From the NCBI RefSeq assembly GCF_036825535.1, contig NZ_CP098812.1, positions 868,001-932,000 on the forward strand: 64,000 nucleotides of DNA, read 5' to 3'. Each line of letters opens with the position of its first letter. Position 1 is the first letter of the stretch. Shown here piece by piece: positions 7,029 through 16,301 of this stretch. The notes below the pieces were generated by a model. That model worked only from the letters and a program-made list of their open reading frames with translations. It was not told the DNA's origin and did not search any database. The position numbers and the translations under genes are program-made. The DNA is from Parasalinivibrio latis. GTDB lineage: Bacteria; Pseudomonadota; Gammaproteobacteria; Enterobacterales; Vibrionaceae.

Positions 7029-10000
7029 ATGGAAATTTTGCGTGGTTCCCCCGCTTTGTCTGAGTTCCGGGTGAATAAACTGCTGGAAAGCTGTCTTGAA
7101 GCCGGCCTGCCTGTAACCGGTATCTATGCCGAGTTTATGCATTTTGCCCACATTGCGGCCCCCCTCAATGACGAAGAGACGGAAAAGCTCGCCCGCCTGC
7201 TCAAGTACGGCCCGACCCTGGCAGAGCACGCGCCGGAAGGAACGCTTCTGGTAGTCACTCCACGTCCCGGTACCATCTCGCCCTGGTCTTCGAAAGCCAC
7301 CGATATTGCTCACAACTGTGGCCTGAACAACATCAAGCGCCTGGAGCGCGGTACGGCTTACTATATTGAGTCCTCCCAAGTTCTGGATGCCGGGCAACTG
7401 GCGACATTGAAGGGCTTGCTCCATGACCGAATGATGGAAGTGGTACTGGACAGCCTCGAAGCGGCAGATGTGCTGTTTACCGAAGCTCAACCGGCACCGA
7501 TGAGCGCTGTTGATGTACTGTGCGGTGGCCGTAAAGCACTGGAAGGCGCCAACGTCTCTCTTGGCCTGGCCCTGGCAGAGGATGAAATTGATTACCTGGT
7601 AGAGAGCTTTACCAAACTGGGTCGCAACCCGAACGACATCGAGCTGATGATGTTCGCTCAGGCAAACTCTGAGCACTGCCGCCACAAGATCTTCAACGCA
7701 GACTGGACGATAGACGGAGTCGACCAGCCAAAGTCGCTGTTTAAGATGATCAAGAACACTTTTGAGCAAAACAGTGAGTATGTCCTGTCCGCGTACAAGG
7801 ACAATGCTGCCGTTATGACCGGCTCCAATGTCGGCCGTTTTTTCCCGGATGCCGATTCCCGCCAGTACACCTACCATCAGGAAGATGCCCATATCCTGAT
7901 GAAGGTCGAAACCCACAACCACCCGACGGCGATTTCCCCCTGGCCGGGCGCGTCAACCGGATCCGGCGGTGAGATCCGTGACGAAGGTGCAACCGGTATT
8001 GGCGGCAAGCCAAAAGCCGGCTTGGTAGGTTTCACGGTTTCCAACTTGCGAATTCCGGGCTATGAGCAGCCTTGGGAAACAGATTTCGGCAAACCGGGAC
8101 GCATTGTCAGTGCCCTGGATATCATGACCGAAGGCCCGCTCGGCGGCGCGGCGTTCAACAACGAGTTTGGCCGTCCTAACCTGCTGGGCTACTTCCGTAC
8201 CTATGAAGAGAAAGTTGCTTCCCACAACGGAGAGGAAGTGCGCGGTTACCACAAGCCAATTATGATTGCCGGTGGTATGGGTAACATCCGTGATGAGCAT
8301 GTACAGAAGAAGGAAATCCCGGTTGGCGCCAGCCTGATTGTGCTCGGTGGCCCGGCGATGAACATTGGTCTCGGTGGTGGTGCCGCCTCTTCCATGGCAT
8401 CCGGCCAGTCTGCTGAAGATCTGGATTTTGCCTCTGTGCAGCGTGAGAACCCGGAAATGGAGCGCCGTTGCCAGGAAGTGATCGACCGCTGCTGGCAGCT
8501 TGGCGATGACAACCCGATTGCCTTTATCCACGACGTAGGTGCCGGCGGTATTTCCAATGCCCTGCCAGAGCTGGTTGATGACGGTGAGCGTGGCGGCCTG
8601 TTCCAACTGCGTGACGTACCGAATGATGAGCCGGGTATGAGCCCGCTTGAGATTTGGTGTAACGAATCCCAGGAGCGTTATGTCATGGCAGTCGCGCCGG
8701 AAAACATGGATGTGTTCGATGCCATCTGTAAACGTGAGCGTGCGCCTTATGCTGTAGTGGGTGTGGCAACCGAAGAGCGTAAACTGACGCTGGAAGACAG
8801 CCACTTCGACAACACCCCAATCGATATGCCGATGGATATCCTGCTCGGCAAGCCGCCTAAAATGCACCGTGACGTGGTTTCCGCCAAGGCCGAAGGCAAA
8901 GAGCTGGTACGTGACGGTATCAACCTGGAAGAAGCGACCCACCGGGTACTGCGACTTCCTGCGGTTGCAGAGAAAACTTTCCTTATCACCATTGGTGACC
9001 GTACCGTTACCGGCCTGGTTGCCCGCGACCAGATGGTTGGTCCATGGCAGGTTCCTGTCGCCAACTGTGCAGTAACCGCTGCGAGCTACGATACATACCA
9101 CGGTGAAGCGATGTCGATGGGTGAGCGTACCCCGGCAGCCTTGCTGGATTTTGCTGCCTCTGCCCGTATGGCAGTAGGCGAGTCGCTGACCAATATCGCC
9201 TGTGCCGATATCGGTGACCTCAAGCGTATCAAGCTGTCTGCGAACTGGATGTCTGCAGCCGGCCACCCAGGTGAAGACGCTGGCCTGTATGAAGCTGTGA
9301 AAGCGGTGGGTGAGGAGTTGTGTCCGGCACTTGGCCTGACCATCCCTGTTGGTAAAGACTCCATGTCGATGAAAACCAAGTGGGAGCAGGAAGGGGAAAA
9401 CCGTGAGGTTACCGCACCATTGTCACTGATCATCACCGCATTTGCCCGCGTTGAAGATGTCCGCAACACCGTGACTCCGCAGCTGCGCACTGACAAAGGT
9501 GAAACCGCCCTGCTGTTGGTTGATCTCGGTGAGGGCCAGAACCGTCTGGGTGCAACTGCACTGGCGCAGGTTTACAAACAACTGGGTGACAAACCGGCTG
9601 ACGTTGACAATGCCGAGCTGCTGAAAGGTTTCTTCAATGCCATGCAGGCGCTGCTTCGTGACGGCAAACTGCTGGCATACCACGACCGTGCAGATGGCGG
9701 TCTCTACGTTACCCTGGCGGAAATGGCATTTGCCGGCCATGCCGGTGTGGACGTTGATATTGAATCCCTCTCGGCTGACGACGCGCTGGCAGCACTGTTT
9801 AACGAAGAGCTTGGCGCAGTGATCCAGGTGAAAGCGGATGACGTCGACAATGTGGTAGAAACATTGGAACGTTTTGGGCTGGGTAATTGCAGCCATGTCC
9901 TCGGTGCAGTAACTGAAGAAGATGCTGTCCGGATCTGGCAAGGCGATGCGCTGGTTCTTGACCAGAACCGTACTGCACTGCGTACAATCTGGGCAGAAAC

Positions 10001-10925
10001 CACCTTCCAAATGCAGGCTCGCCGTGACAACCCGGAATGTGCCAAACAGGAATTTGAAGCGAAGAAAGATGCCGAAGATCCGGGCCTGAATGTCAACCTG
10101 ACATTTGCGCTTGAAGATGATGTTGCCGCACCGTTTATTGCCAAGGGCTCCAAACCGAAAGTCGCTGTGCTTCGCGAGCAGGGTGTGAACTCCCATGTGG
10201 AAATGGCGGCAGCCTTTGACCGTGCCGGCTTTGAGGCGGTTGACGTTCACATGAGCGACATTCTGTCCGGTAATGTCACCCTGAATACCTTCAGTGGGCT
10301 GGCAGCGTGCGGTGGCTTCTCATACGGGGATGTTCTGGGTGCCGGTGAGGGCTGGGCCAAGTCTGTCCTGTTCAACAACCAGGCCCGTGACCAGTTCGCA
10401 CATTTCTTCCACCGTCTCGATACGTTTGCGCTGGGCGTGTGTAACGGTTGCCAGATGATGTCCAACTTGCGTGAACTTATCCCTGGTGCTGACCTGTGGC
10501 CACGTTTTGTGCGCAACGAATCTGAGCGTTTTGAAGCACGCTTCAGCCTGGTGGAAGTGCAAAAGAGTGATTCGGTGTTCTTTAACGGTATGGCCGGTTC
10601 ACGTATGCCGATTGCCGTTTCCCACGGTGAAGGCCGTGTTGAGGTTCGTGGTGCTGACCACCTGTCAGACCTTGAACATTCAGGCACAGTGGCGCTGCGT
10701 TATGTCAGCAACCGTGGCGGGGTAACGGAAACCTATCCGGCCAACCCTAACGGTTCTCCAAACGGTATCACGGGTCTGACGACCACAGACGGGCGTGTCA
10801 CTATTATGATGCCGCACCCTGAGCGTGTATTCCGAGCGGTTGCCAACTCCTGGCACCCGGATGACTGGGATGAGAACAGCCCATGGATGCGTATGTTCCG
10901 TAATGCCCGTGTGAACCTGGGCTAA
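7029..10925 (+). CDS. purL: Phosphoribosylformylglycinamidine (FGAM) synthase
   Basis: Large single-chain FGAM synthase (1298 residues) of the gammaproteobacterial type. It makes FGAM from FGAR, glutamine and ATP in step four of purine synthesis. The N-terminal PurS-like part and linker cover about residues 1-210. The duplicated AIRS-like synthetase core follows, with the metal/ATP loop HNHPTAISPWPGAS near 300. The C-terminal class I glutamine amidotransferase domain (about 1040-1298) has the nucleophile in GVCNGCQMM and catalytic HPE near the end (MMPHPERVF). It stands alone and is preceded by a PurR box, so purine repression is expected. A terminator follows. Confidence 0.98.
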   Translation: MEILRGSPALSEFRVNKLLESCLEAGLPVTGIYAEFMHFAHIAAPLNDEETEKLARLLKYGPTLAEHAPEGTLLVVTPRPGTISPWSSKATDIAHNCGLNNIKRLERGTAYYIESSQVLDAGQLATLKGLLHDRMMEVVLDSLEAADVLFTEAQPAPMSAVDVLCGGRKALEGANVSLGLALAEDEIDYLVESFTKLGRNPNDIELMMFAQANSEHCRHKIFNADWTIDGVDQPKSLFKMIKNTFEQNSEYVLSAYKDNAAVMTGSNVGRFFPDADSRQYTYHQEDAHILMKVETHNHPTAISPWPGASTGSGGEIRDEGATGIGGKPKAGLVGFTVSNLRIPGYEQPWETDFGKPGRIVSALDIMTEGPLGGAAFNNEFGRPNLLGYFRTYEEKVASHNGEEVRGYHKPIMIAGGMGNIRDEHVQKKEIPVGASLIVLGGPAMNIGLGGGAASSMASGQSAEDLDFASVQRENPEMERRCQEVIDRCWQLGDDNPIAFIHDVGAGGISNALPELVDDGERGGLFQLRDVPNDEPGMSPLEIWCNESQERYVMAVAPENMDVFDAICKRERAPYAVVGVATEERKLTLEDSHFDNTPIDMPMDILLGKPPKMHRDVVSAKAEGKELVRDGINLEEATHRVLRLPAVAEKTFLITIGDRTVTGLVARDQMVGPWQVPVANCAVTAASYDTYHGEAMSMGERTPAALLDFAASARMAVGESLTNIACADIGDLKRIKLSANWMSAAGHPGEDAGLYEAVKAVGEELCPALGLTIPVGKDSMSMKTKWEQEGENREVTAPLSLIITAFARVEDVRNTVTPQLRTDKGETALLLVDLGEGQNRLGATALAQVYKQLGDKPADVDNAELLKGFFNAMQALLRDGKLLAYHDRADGGLYVTLAEMAFAGHAGVDVDIESLSADDALAALFNEELGAVIQVKADDVDNVVETLERFGLGNCSHVLGAVTEEDAVRIWQGDALVLDQNRTALRTIWAETTFQMQARRDNPECAKQEFEAKKDAEDPGLNVNLTFALEDDVAAPFIAKGSKPKVAVLREQGVNSHVEMAAAFDRAGFEAVDVHMSDILSGNVTLNTFSGLAACGGFSYGDVLGAGEGWAKSVLFNNQARDQFAHFFHRLDTFALGVCNGCQMMSNLRELIPGADLWPRFVRNESERFEARFSLVEVQKSDSVFFNGMAGSRMPIAVSHGEGRVEVRGADHLSDLEHSGTVALRYVSNRGGVTETYPANPNGSPNGITGLTTTDGRVTIMMPHPERVFRAVANSWHPDDWDENSPWMRMFRNARVNLG

Positions 10926-10947
10926 TATCCGGTTCTGCCAAGACCTG

Positions 10948-10973
10948 AAACCGCTGCTCTGGCAGCGGTTTTT
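10948..10973 (+). terminator. Rho-independent terminator after purL
   Basis: CCGCTGC / GCAGCGG stem with a 4-nt TCTG loop, three A upstream and TTTTT downstream, 25 bp after the purL stop. Confidence 0.88.
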
Positions 10974-11055
10974 GTTCTCATATCTGCCCGGCCAACTGGC
11001 GAATGTCAGGCCAGTTCATTAGAATTGCGGTAAAGAAGCAAAAGGATTTAACCAG

Positions 11056-11394
11056 ATGAAAAAAATTGAAGCGATTATTAAGCCCTTCAAGCTGGACGAT
11101 GTACGTGAAGCACTGGCTGAAGTTGGCATTACAGGGATGACTGTTTCAGAAGTGAAGGGTTTTGGCCGTCAGAAAGGCCATACCGAGCTGTATCGCGGTG
11201 CTGAGTACATGGTTGATTTCCTGCCAAAAGTGAAGCTGGAGATCGTGGTGGGTGATGAAGTAGCCGACCAATGTGTGGAGACCATTATCGAAACCGCGCA
11301 GACAGGTAAAATCGGTGACGGTAAGATTTTCGTGTTCAATGTTGAGCGCGTGGTACGTATCCGTACCGGTGAAGAAGACGAAGAAGCGATTTAA
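11056..11394 (+). CDS. glnB: Nitrogen regulatory protein P-II
   Basis: Trimeric PII signal protein, 112 residues, that reports glutamine and 2-oxoglutarate levels to GlnD, GlnE and NtrB. The T-loop contains Tyr51 (TELYRGAEYMVDF), the uridylylation site. The C-terminal KIGDGKIFVF and RIRTGEEDEEAI match GlnB. Sequence identity to E. coli GlnB as I recall it is very high, and no amtB follows, so glnB is preferred over glnK. It sits between two terminators as a single gene; a TAGAAT at 11020-11025 may be its -10 element. Confidence 0.96.
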   Translation: MKKIEAIIKPFKLDDVREALAEVGITGMTVSEVKGFGRQKGHTELYRGAEYMVDFLPKVKLEIVVGDEVADQCVETIIETAQTGKIGDGKIFVFNVERVVRIRTGEEDEEAI

Positions 11395-11414
11395 ACCGGG
11401 TTTACCGGGAATGG

Positions 11415-11441
11415 AAAGGAGAGCCCTGGCTCTCCTTTTTT
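11415..11441 (+). terminator. Rho-independent terminator after glnB
   Basis: AAAGGAGAGC pairs with GCTCTCCTTT across a short CCTG loop and runs into TTTTTT. It lies between glnB and the convergent thioesterase gene. Confidence 0.88.
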
Positions 11442-11463
11442 GATCCTGGTGAAAGATTCAGCA

Positions 11464-11952
11464 TTATTGGTGTGATGTTTTTTTCCGGCTGAGCGCAATT
11501 GCCCGGCCTGCCAGCGAAGGGACCGGATGGGTCGCGTGGCTGGAGTGAACTTTATCAACAGCTTTGGCTATTTCGGGGCGGAAAGGTGCCGAACGGTGGT
11601 TTTCCATGTCGATATGCATCAACAGCGTTTCCATGGCAGCCAGCTCATCACCACTGGTGCCATTACGCATTGTGAAGAAAACCCGCAATTTTTTTTCGTC
11701 ATGCTCAAGTAATTGCGCTGTCACAATGAGTGGATCGTTTTCTGAGGCTTCCTGTAAGTAATGCACCATGCTTTGCAAGGTGAATATTGAGCACTTTTCG
11801 ATATTTCTGTAAGTTTCATCCATACCCAGCTGGAGAATAAAATTATCAATCCCGAGGCTGAACACTGAAACATAACAGGCATCGTTCATATGGCCGTTAT
11901 AGTCAATCCATTCTTGCCTTACATTCCCTGTGAAAACAACATTTAAGTCCAT
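11464..11952 (-). CDS. cdhB: Hotdog-fold thioesterase, probable betainyl-CoA thioesterase
   Basis: A 162-residue 4HBT-type hotdog thioesterase. The opening VRQEWIDYNGHMNDACYVSVFS carries the family motif with the Asp of DYNGH. Because it lies next to the carnitine regulator, BKACE enzyme and dehydrogenase, the likely substrate is betainyl-CoA, released as glycine betaine and CoA. Its relatives in Pseudomonas carnitine operons (CdhB) do this, and in some bacteria the domain is fused to the dehydrogenase. Here it is free and divergent from the regulator gene with a 164-bp gap. Family assignment is firm; substrate is inferred from context. Confidence 0.82.
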   Translation of the reverse strand: MDLNVVFTGNVRQEWIDYNGHMNDACYVSVFSLGIDNFILQLGMDETYRNIEKCSIFTLQSMVHYLQEASENDPLIVTAQLLEHDEKKLRVFFTMRNGTSGDELAAMETLLMHIDMENHRSAPFRPEIAKAVDKVHSSHATHPVPSLAGRAIALSRKKTSHQ

Positions 11953-12116
11953 TTCTTTTTCCTAAGCTAAAATTTGGGGTAGCTGGTTTCATATTTTCCC
12001 GACAGGGAAATGCTATTAGGATTAGTGGTTGGAATTTGTGTTTAGCCGCATATTTAATGATAAATGTCGAATATCCGGTTCGATACTCTCGTTGTTTGAG
12101 ATAGGCAGGAAAAAGG

Positions 12117-13073
12117 ATGTTTGACCCCAGAACAAGCAATGAACCCCATAAAATCAGTTTCCTCCTCATTCCGGGTTTTTCCCTGTTTGGCCTGACGGCG
12201 ATGCTGGATCCTTTGCGCCACGCTAATCGTGCCAGTGGCAAAGAGTTGTACCGGTGGGAGCTGATTTCGGAGCACGGGGGGCTGGTCACAAGCAGCGATG
12301 CCATAGAAATCATGAGCCATACCAGTATCCGGGAGGCAGCACGCTGTGAGTCGTTGATAGTAGTGTCCGGAGAGAACCCACAGGGAAGTATCAGCCAGAC
12401 GATCCTCGGGTTTATCCGGCAGCAAGCCAGCCATGGTGCGGATATTGGCAGCCAGGATACCGGGGCTTATATCACTGCGGCTGCCGGCATCCTGAATGGC
12501 TATCGGTCAACGATCCACTGGGAGAACCTGCAGAGCACCGCTGAAACCTTTTTGAGTGTGGACTTTGTGCAGGAACTGCTGGTGGTCGATCGCAAAAGGT
12601 TTTCCTGCCCGGGGGCTTTGTCGGGCCTGGATATGATGCTTTACCTGATATCGGCCCAGCATGGCAGTGAACTTGCCATGACGGTTGCTGATGAGCTGGT
12701 TTATACCCAGATCCGTAAACACAGCGATCCCCAACGGACGTCACTGCAAAAACGGCTGGATACACGTAACCCCAATCTGATTGAAGCGGTTCAGCTCATG
12801 GAGCACAACATAGAGGAACCGTTGTCGATCCCGGAGCTGTCCGAACATCTCGGTATATCTGACAGGGAGCTGGAAAGGTTGTTTAAACACTACCTGCAAA
12901 CGACACCCAGCGCTTACTACCGAAGCTTACGTCTCGAACAGGCTCGCTGGATGTTACAACAAACGTCTGACAGCGTAACCAGCATTGCCGTTGCCTGTGG
13001 CTTTGCTTCCCTTTCGCACTTCACCCGCAGTTACCATCGTCATTTCAGCAAAAAACCCAGTGATGAACGCTGA
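12117..13073 (+). CDS. cdhR: GlxA-family AraC-type regulator, probable carnitine catabolism regulator
   Basis: A 318-residue regulator with an N-terminal DJ-1/PfpI-like sensor domain (about residues 10-190) and a C-terminal AraC DNA-binding domain (about 215-315). Both helix-turn-helix motifs are visible, in LSIPELSEHLGISDRELERL and VTSIAVACGFASLSHFTRSY. This architecture matches CdhR, which activates the carnitine operon in Pseudomonas. It is placed between the thioesterase (divergent) and the BKACE/dehydrogenase genes. It likely senses carnitine, but I infer that only from context. A GGAAAAAGG stretch precedes the ATG. Confidence 0.85.
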   Translation: MFDPRTSNEPHKISFLLIPGFSLFGLTAMLDPLRHANRASGKELYRWELISEHGGLVTSSDAIEIMSHTSIREAARCESLIVVSGENPQGSISQTILGFIRQQASHGADIGSQDTGAYITAAAGILNGYRSTIHWENLQSTAETFLSVDFVQELLVVDRKRFSCPGALSGLDMMLYLISAQHGSELAMTVADELVYTQIRKHSDPQRTSLQKRLDTRNPNLIEAVQLMEHNIEEPLSIPELSEHLGISDRELERLFKHYLQTTPSAYYRSLRLEQARWMLQQTSDSVTSIAVACGFASLSHFTRSYHRHFSKKPSDER

Positions 13074-13311
13074 CGGCTTCTGTCCGCCCGCGATATTTCG
13101 GTAGCCCTGCACACTGAGAGTACGTTTTATCCCACCTGTTGAGGTCATATGGGAGAGTGGGTGCCTTCACCGTTGGTAACTGTCTTTTGGGGGACTTTCA
13201 GTCCATTTCAATTATCCGACTAAAAGCCATGCAGTCTCTCAACTGTTCGAAATTTGTCAATCTTACTTCGGCAAAAATCAATATGCGGCGCGTTATCCGG
13301 GTAATTTTAAT

Positions 13312-13350
13312 ATTGACCTCAAATAAATGACTTATTTGATGAAATTGACC
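13312..13350. promoter_or_regulatory. Composite repeat upstream of BKACE gene, candidate CdhR operator
   Basis: A perfect dyad, TCAAATAA and TTATTTGA with a 5-nt spacer (13319-13339), is bracketed by two copies of ATTGACC (13312-13318 and 13344-13350) in direct orientation 32 bp apart. It ends 29 bp before the chosen start codon. The remaining 13074-13311 gap holds no gene that I can support. Confidence 0.5.
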
Positions 13351-13379
13351 CATCAATAAAAGTGAGAGACAGAGCCACT

Positions 13380-14270
13380 ATGAACCGGGATGTAATCATT
13401 ACGTGTGCTGTAACGGGGGCAGGGGATACTGCCAGCCGTAATCCGAATGTGCCAGTAACACCTAGGGAAATCGCTGATTCAGCGATTGAAGCGTGGAACA
13501 GTGGCGCGGCTATTGCTCATATTCATGTCCGGGATCCGGAGACCAAACAAGCTTCACGGCGCGTAGAGTTGTATGAAGAAGTTTGTGAGATCCTGCGGGC
13601 TTCAAGTTGCGATGTGATCATCAATCTCACTGCGGGAATGGGCGGGGATTTGTATATCGGGCCGGACGAGAAGCCAACGCAGTTTTGTGACGGCACTGAC
13701 CTTATCGGCGCGACTGAACGGCTTGTCCATATTGAAGCGCTGAAGCCGGAGATCTGTACGTTGGATTGCGGATCCCTGAACTTTGGCAACAATAACCTGG
13801 TTTATGTCTCTACGCCGGACATGTTGAGAGTTGGCGCAGCCCGGATAAAGGAACTCGGCGTGACAGCTGAACTTGAGATCTTTGATACCGGTAACCTCTG
13901 GTTTGCACTGCAAATGAAAAAAGAAGGATTGTTGCAAGATAACGCGATGTTCCAGTTGTGCCAGGGAATCCCGTGGGGGGCTCCTCCTGAAGTGGGAATT
14001 CTCAAAGGAATGGTTGATATGTTGCCGGAGAATACCAACTGGACAGCATTTGCGCTGGGCCGGGACCAACTGCCTTGGGCTGCGCAGTCTGCACTTCTTG
14101 GCGGCCATGTCCGGGTCGGCCTGGAAGACAACCTGTATTTGGGTAAAGGGGTGATGGCAACCAACGGTCAGTTGGTTGAACGTGCGGTAAATATCGTCGA
14201 GAACATGGGTGGCAAAGTGCTTAATCCTGCTGAAGCTCGGGAAAAACTCCGCTTGCGCGGCACACAGTGA
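13380..14270 (+). CDS. cdhC: BKACE-family (DUF849) enzyme, probable 3-dehydrocarnitine cleavage enzyme
   Basis: Zinc-dependent beta-keto acid cleavage enzyme. With acetyl-CoA it would split 3-dehydrocarnitine into acetoacetate and betainyl-CoA. The product is 296 residues from ATG 13380; an in-frame GTG at 13362 gives a 6-residue extension that homologs lack. The family opening VIITCAVTGAGDT and the zinc motif AHIHVRDP (two His) are visible. The pathway partner cdhA follows after 11 bp, so the two form an operon. BKACE enzymes act on several beta-keto acids; the carnitine dehydrogenase and CdhR neighbours decide the substrate. Confidence 0.9.
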   Translation: MNRDVIITCAVTGAGDTASRNPNVPVTPREIADSAIEAWNSGAAIAHIHVRDPETKQASRRVELYEEVCEILRASSCDVIINLTAGMGGDLYIGPDEKPTQFCDGTDLIGATERLVHIEALKPEICTLDCGSLNFGNNNLVYVSTPDMLRVGAARIKELGVTAELEIFDTGNLWFALQMKKEGLLQDNAMFQLCQGIPWGAPPEVGILKGMVDMLPENTNWTAFALGRDQLPWAAQSALLGGHVRVGLEDNLYLGKGVMATNGQLVERAVNIVENMGGKVLNPAEAREKLRLRGTQ

Positions 14271-14281
14271 GGATCTGAGCA

Positions 14282-15250
14282 ATGAGTAAACCTAATCCAA
14301 ATGATGTGACAAAAGTCGGTGCGATCGGTACCGGTGTAATTGGCGGAGCCTGGGTGCTGCACTTCTTGCGTATGGGCAAAGACGTCATCGCTTATGACCC
14401 CGGTCCGGGCTCCAAAGACCGGTTGCTCGCCATGGTTGACAATATTTGGCCGACCATGGAAAAGCTGGGCTTGAGAGAGGGAGCCTCACCCACCCGGCTC
14501 AGTTTTGCAGACAGCCTTGAGGATCTTGCTGCCAGTGTAGAAGTGATTCAGGAAAGTACGCCGGAAAACCTGGATAACAAACGGGCTTTATTTGCCACCC
14601 TGGATGAAATAACCCCGGAAGATGTCGTTATCATCTCCAGTACGTCCGGTTTTGCCATGACAGACATGGTAAAGGATGTGGCTCACCATCCTGAGCGTTT
14701 CGTAGTGGGGCACCCTTTCAACCCTCCTTACCTGGTACCGTTTTGCGAAGTGTGTGGCGGTAAGCAAACCAGCCAGGAGGTTGTTGACTGGACGGCTGAA
14801 TTTTATGAGTCAGTTGAAAAGCAGGTTGCCAAGATGGACCGGGAGCTCCCTGGTTTTATCGGCAACAGGCTGCAGGAAGCGCTCTGGCGGGAAGCCTTGC
14901 ATATGGTTGCCAACAAGGAGTGTTCGGTTGAAGACATTGACAAGGCTATCGCATACGGACCGGGCCTTCGCTGGGCCATTATGGGGCATTGCCTGACCTA
15001 CCACCTCGGTGGCGGTCAGGGAGGCATGGCTCATCTTCTGGATCACTTTGAAGAATCGCTGAAGGAACCGTGGACCCGTCTTGAAGCTCCTGAGCTTACC
15101 CAGCAACTTAAGGACGACATGATTGCGGGCTGCCTCAACCAGGCAAATGGAGCAACCATCAATGATTTGATCCAGGAGCGGGACGATTGCCTAATCAGGA
15201 TCATGAACACCTTGAAGGAGTACAGGGAAGAAAAAGGCATACAGCGCTGA
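14282..15250 (+). CDS. cdhA: L-carnitine 3-dehydrogenase
   Basis: NAD-dependent enzyme oxidising L-carnitine to 3-dehydrocarnitine. The 322-residue protein has a 3-hydroxyacyl-CoA-dehydrogenase-type fold: Rossmann motif GTGVIGGAW near residue 20 and the GHPFNPPYLVPFCEV segment, whose His belongs to the catalytic site in this superfamily. GAGG precedes the ATG. It follows the BKACE gene directly and a terminator follows it. The dehydrogenase here is not fused to the thioesterase, which is a separate divergent gene. Confidence 0.93.
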   Translation: MSKPNPNDVTKVGAIGTGVIGGAWVLHFLRMGKDVIAYDPGPGSKDRLLAMVDNIWPTMEKLGLREGASPTRLSFADSLEDLAASVEVIQESTPENLDNKRALFATLDEITPEDVVIISSTSGFAMTDMVKDVAHHPERFVVGHPFNPPYLVPFCEVCGGKQTSQEVVDWTAEFYESVEKQVAKMDRELPGFIGNRLQEALWREALHMVANKECSVEDIDKAIAYGPGLRWAIMGHCLTYHLGGGQGGMAHLLDHFEESLKEPWTRLEAPELTQQLKDDMIAGCLNQANGATINDLIQERDDCLIRIMNTLKEYREEKGIQR

Positions 15251-15298
15251 ACAGTGTAGCAGCCTGAATTTGGCCTTAGCCGTCGTGTGTTGTTAATT

Positions 15299-15326
15299 GA
15301 CGCTGATAAGATCAGCGTCTTTTTTT
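15299..15326 (+). terminator. Terminator of the cdhCA operon, overlapping the convergent gene's 3' end
   Basis: GACGCTGAT / ATCAGCGTC, 9-bp stem, AAG loop, then TTTTTTT. The second arm and T-tract are also the last coding codons (Lys-Lys-Arg-Arg-stop) of the minus-strand hydrolase, so the element does two jobs. Confidence 0.88.
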
Positions 15327-16223
15327 CACTTCCTGGCAGATTTTGTTATAAAGAATGTCCCCTTCCGGAGCATACCCATGCGCTCTGAGCCCGCCATGTA
15401 CCATGCCGCTGACAAGGCAAAGGTGCGCGGGGTTTCCTGCCTGCCTCAGGTTTTTGAAATACTCCTTTGCATCATCCACCAACGGGTCATATTCGGCAGC
15501 GAAGACCGACGCGGGCGGAAGGCCTTCGAATGAATCGGCCAGCAGCGGCAGCATCTCTTCATCCAACTCATCAAACTGGCCATTGTGATAACCCTTCCAA
15601 CACTGGTTAATTGAGTCAGAAGACAACAACGGGGCATCACTCAAGGTGTTATGGGATTTAAGACTGCCCGGTTTTGCAAGGCATGGGTAGATGAGTATCT
15701 GCGCTGTTGGCATCGGAGCTCCCAAACGCCGGCACCGGAAACTTAACGCTGCAATCAAATTTCCCCCGGCACTGTCTCCAACCACCAACGGCGGTATCCT
15801 GTCTTTCACCAGCATGGCTTTATAGACGGAGTAAACATCATCCAGCGCAGCAGGATAAGGGAATTCAGGCGCCAGCCGGTAATCAACCGAAGTAACAGCG
15901 ATACTGCAATCGTTGGAAAGATGGCCGCAAAAGCTGTCATGGCTGTCAAGATTGCCAAGGTACCAGCCTCCGCCATGGACGAACAGAACCCGTCCCGATG
16001 GAGATCTCCCGCCCGGTAAATAGTTCCGCACATTGATGCCGCCAATTTCAATGTCACAGACCTCAATCTCTGCAGGCCTGGGAAGTGACATCTTGTTTGC
16101 CATCAGGTCATAAGCCTTTCGTTCAGCATCAATGCCCTGAGCGGTGATACTTGATGGGAAAAAAGACAGGCTCTGTTCCACGAACCGGTTCATGTAAGGG
16201 CTGAGTTTGTAACGTTCTGACAT
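15312..16223 (-). CDS. Alpha/beta hydrolase, HSL-type esterase, possible acylcarnitine hydrolase
   Basis: A 303-residue hydrolase of the hormone-sensitive-lipase family. The oxyanion-hole motif HGGGW is at residues 83-87 and the nucleophile motif GDSAGG at 149-154 (Ser151). The acidic member is probably in DPLVDDAKEY and the catalytic His in MVHGG. It has no signal peptide. It lies downstream of the carnitine transporter genes, and Pseudomonas aeruginosa has, as I recall, a short-chain acylcarnitine hydrolase (HocS) in its carnitine operon, so O-acylcarnitine hydrolysis is a reasonable inference. GCGGGGA precedes the ATG. A strong terminator lies only 17 nt upstream of the start, so expression may rely on read-through. 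Confidence 0.82.
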   Translation of the reverse strand: MSERYKLSPYMNRFVEQSLSFFPSSITAQGIDAERKAYDLMANKMSLPRPAEIEVCDIEIGGINVRNYLPGGRSPSGRVLFVHGGGWYLGNLDSHDSFCGHLSNDCSIAVTSVDYRLAPEFPYPAALDDVYSVYKAMLVKDRIPPLVVGDSAGGNLIAALSFRCRRLGAPMPTAQILIYPCLAKPGSLKSHNTLSDAPLLSSDSINQCWKGYHNGQFDELDEEMLPLLADSFEGLPPASVFAAEYDPLVDDAKEYFKNLRQAGNPAHLCLVSGMVHGGLRAHGYAPEGDILYNKICQEVKKRR

Positions 16224-16239
16224 TGCATCCCCGCAAATG

Positions 16240-16268
16240 AAAAAGGTTGTACCTGTGCAGGTACAACC
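16240..16268 (-). terminator. Terminator after the carnitine-binding protein gene
   Basis: On the minus strand GGTTGTACC and GGTACAACC form the stem around TGCACA, followed by TTTTT. It separates the binding-protein gene from the downstream esterase. Confidence 0.82.
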
Positions 16269-16301
16269 CGGTTAACTGGTATCAGTAATGTTGTACAGCC
16301 G

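Noticed and set aside
7953..9266. 437-codon open frame on the minus strand inside purL
   Set aside because: It is antisense to a highly conserved enzyme, has no ribosome-binding site or recognisable domain, and several such frames overlap purL; it is a codon-usage shadow.
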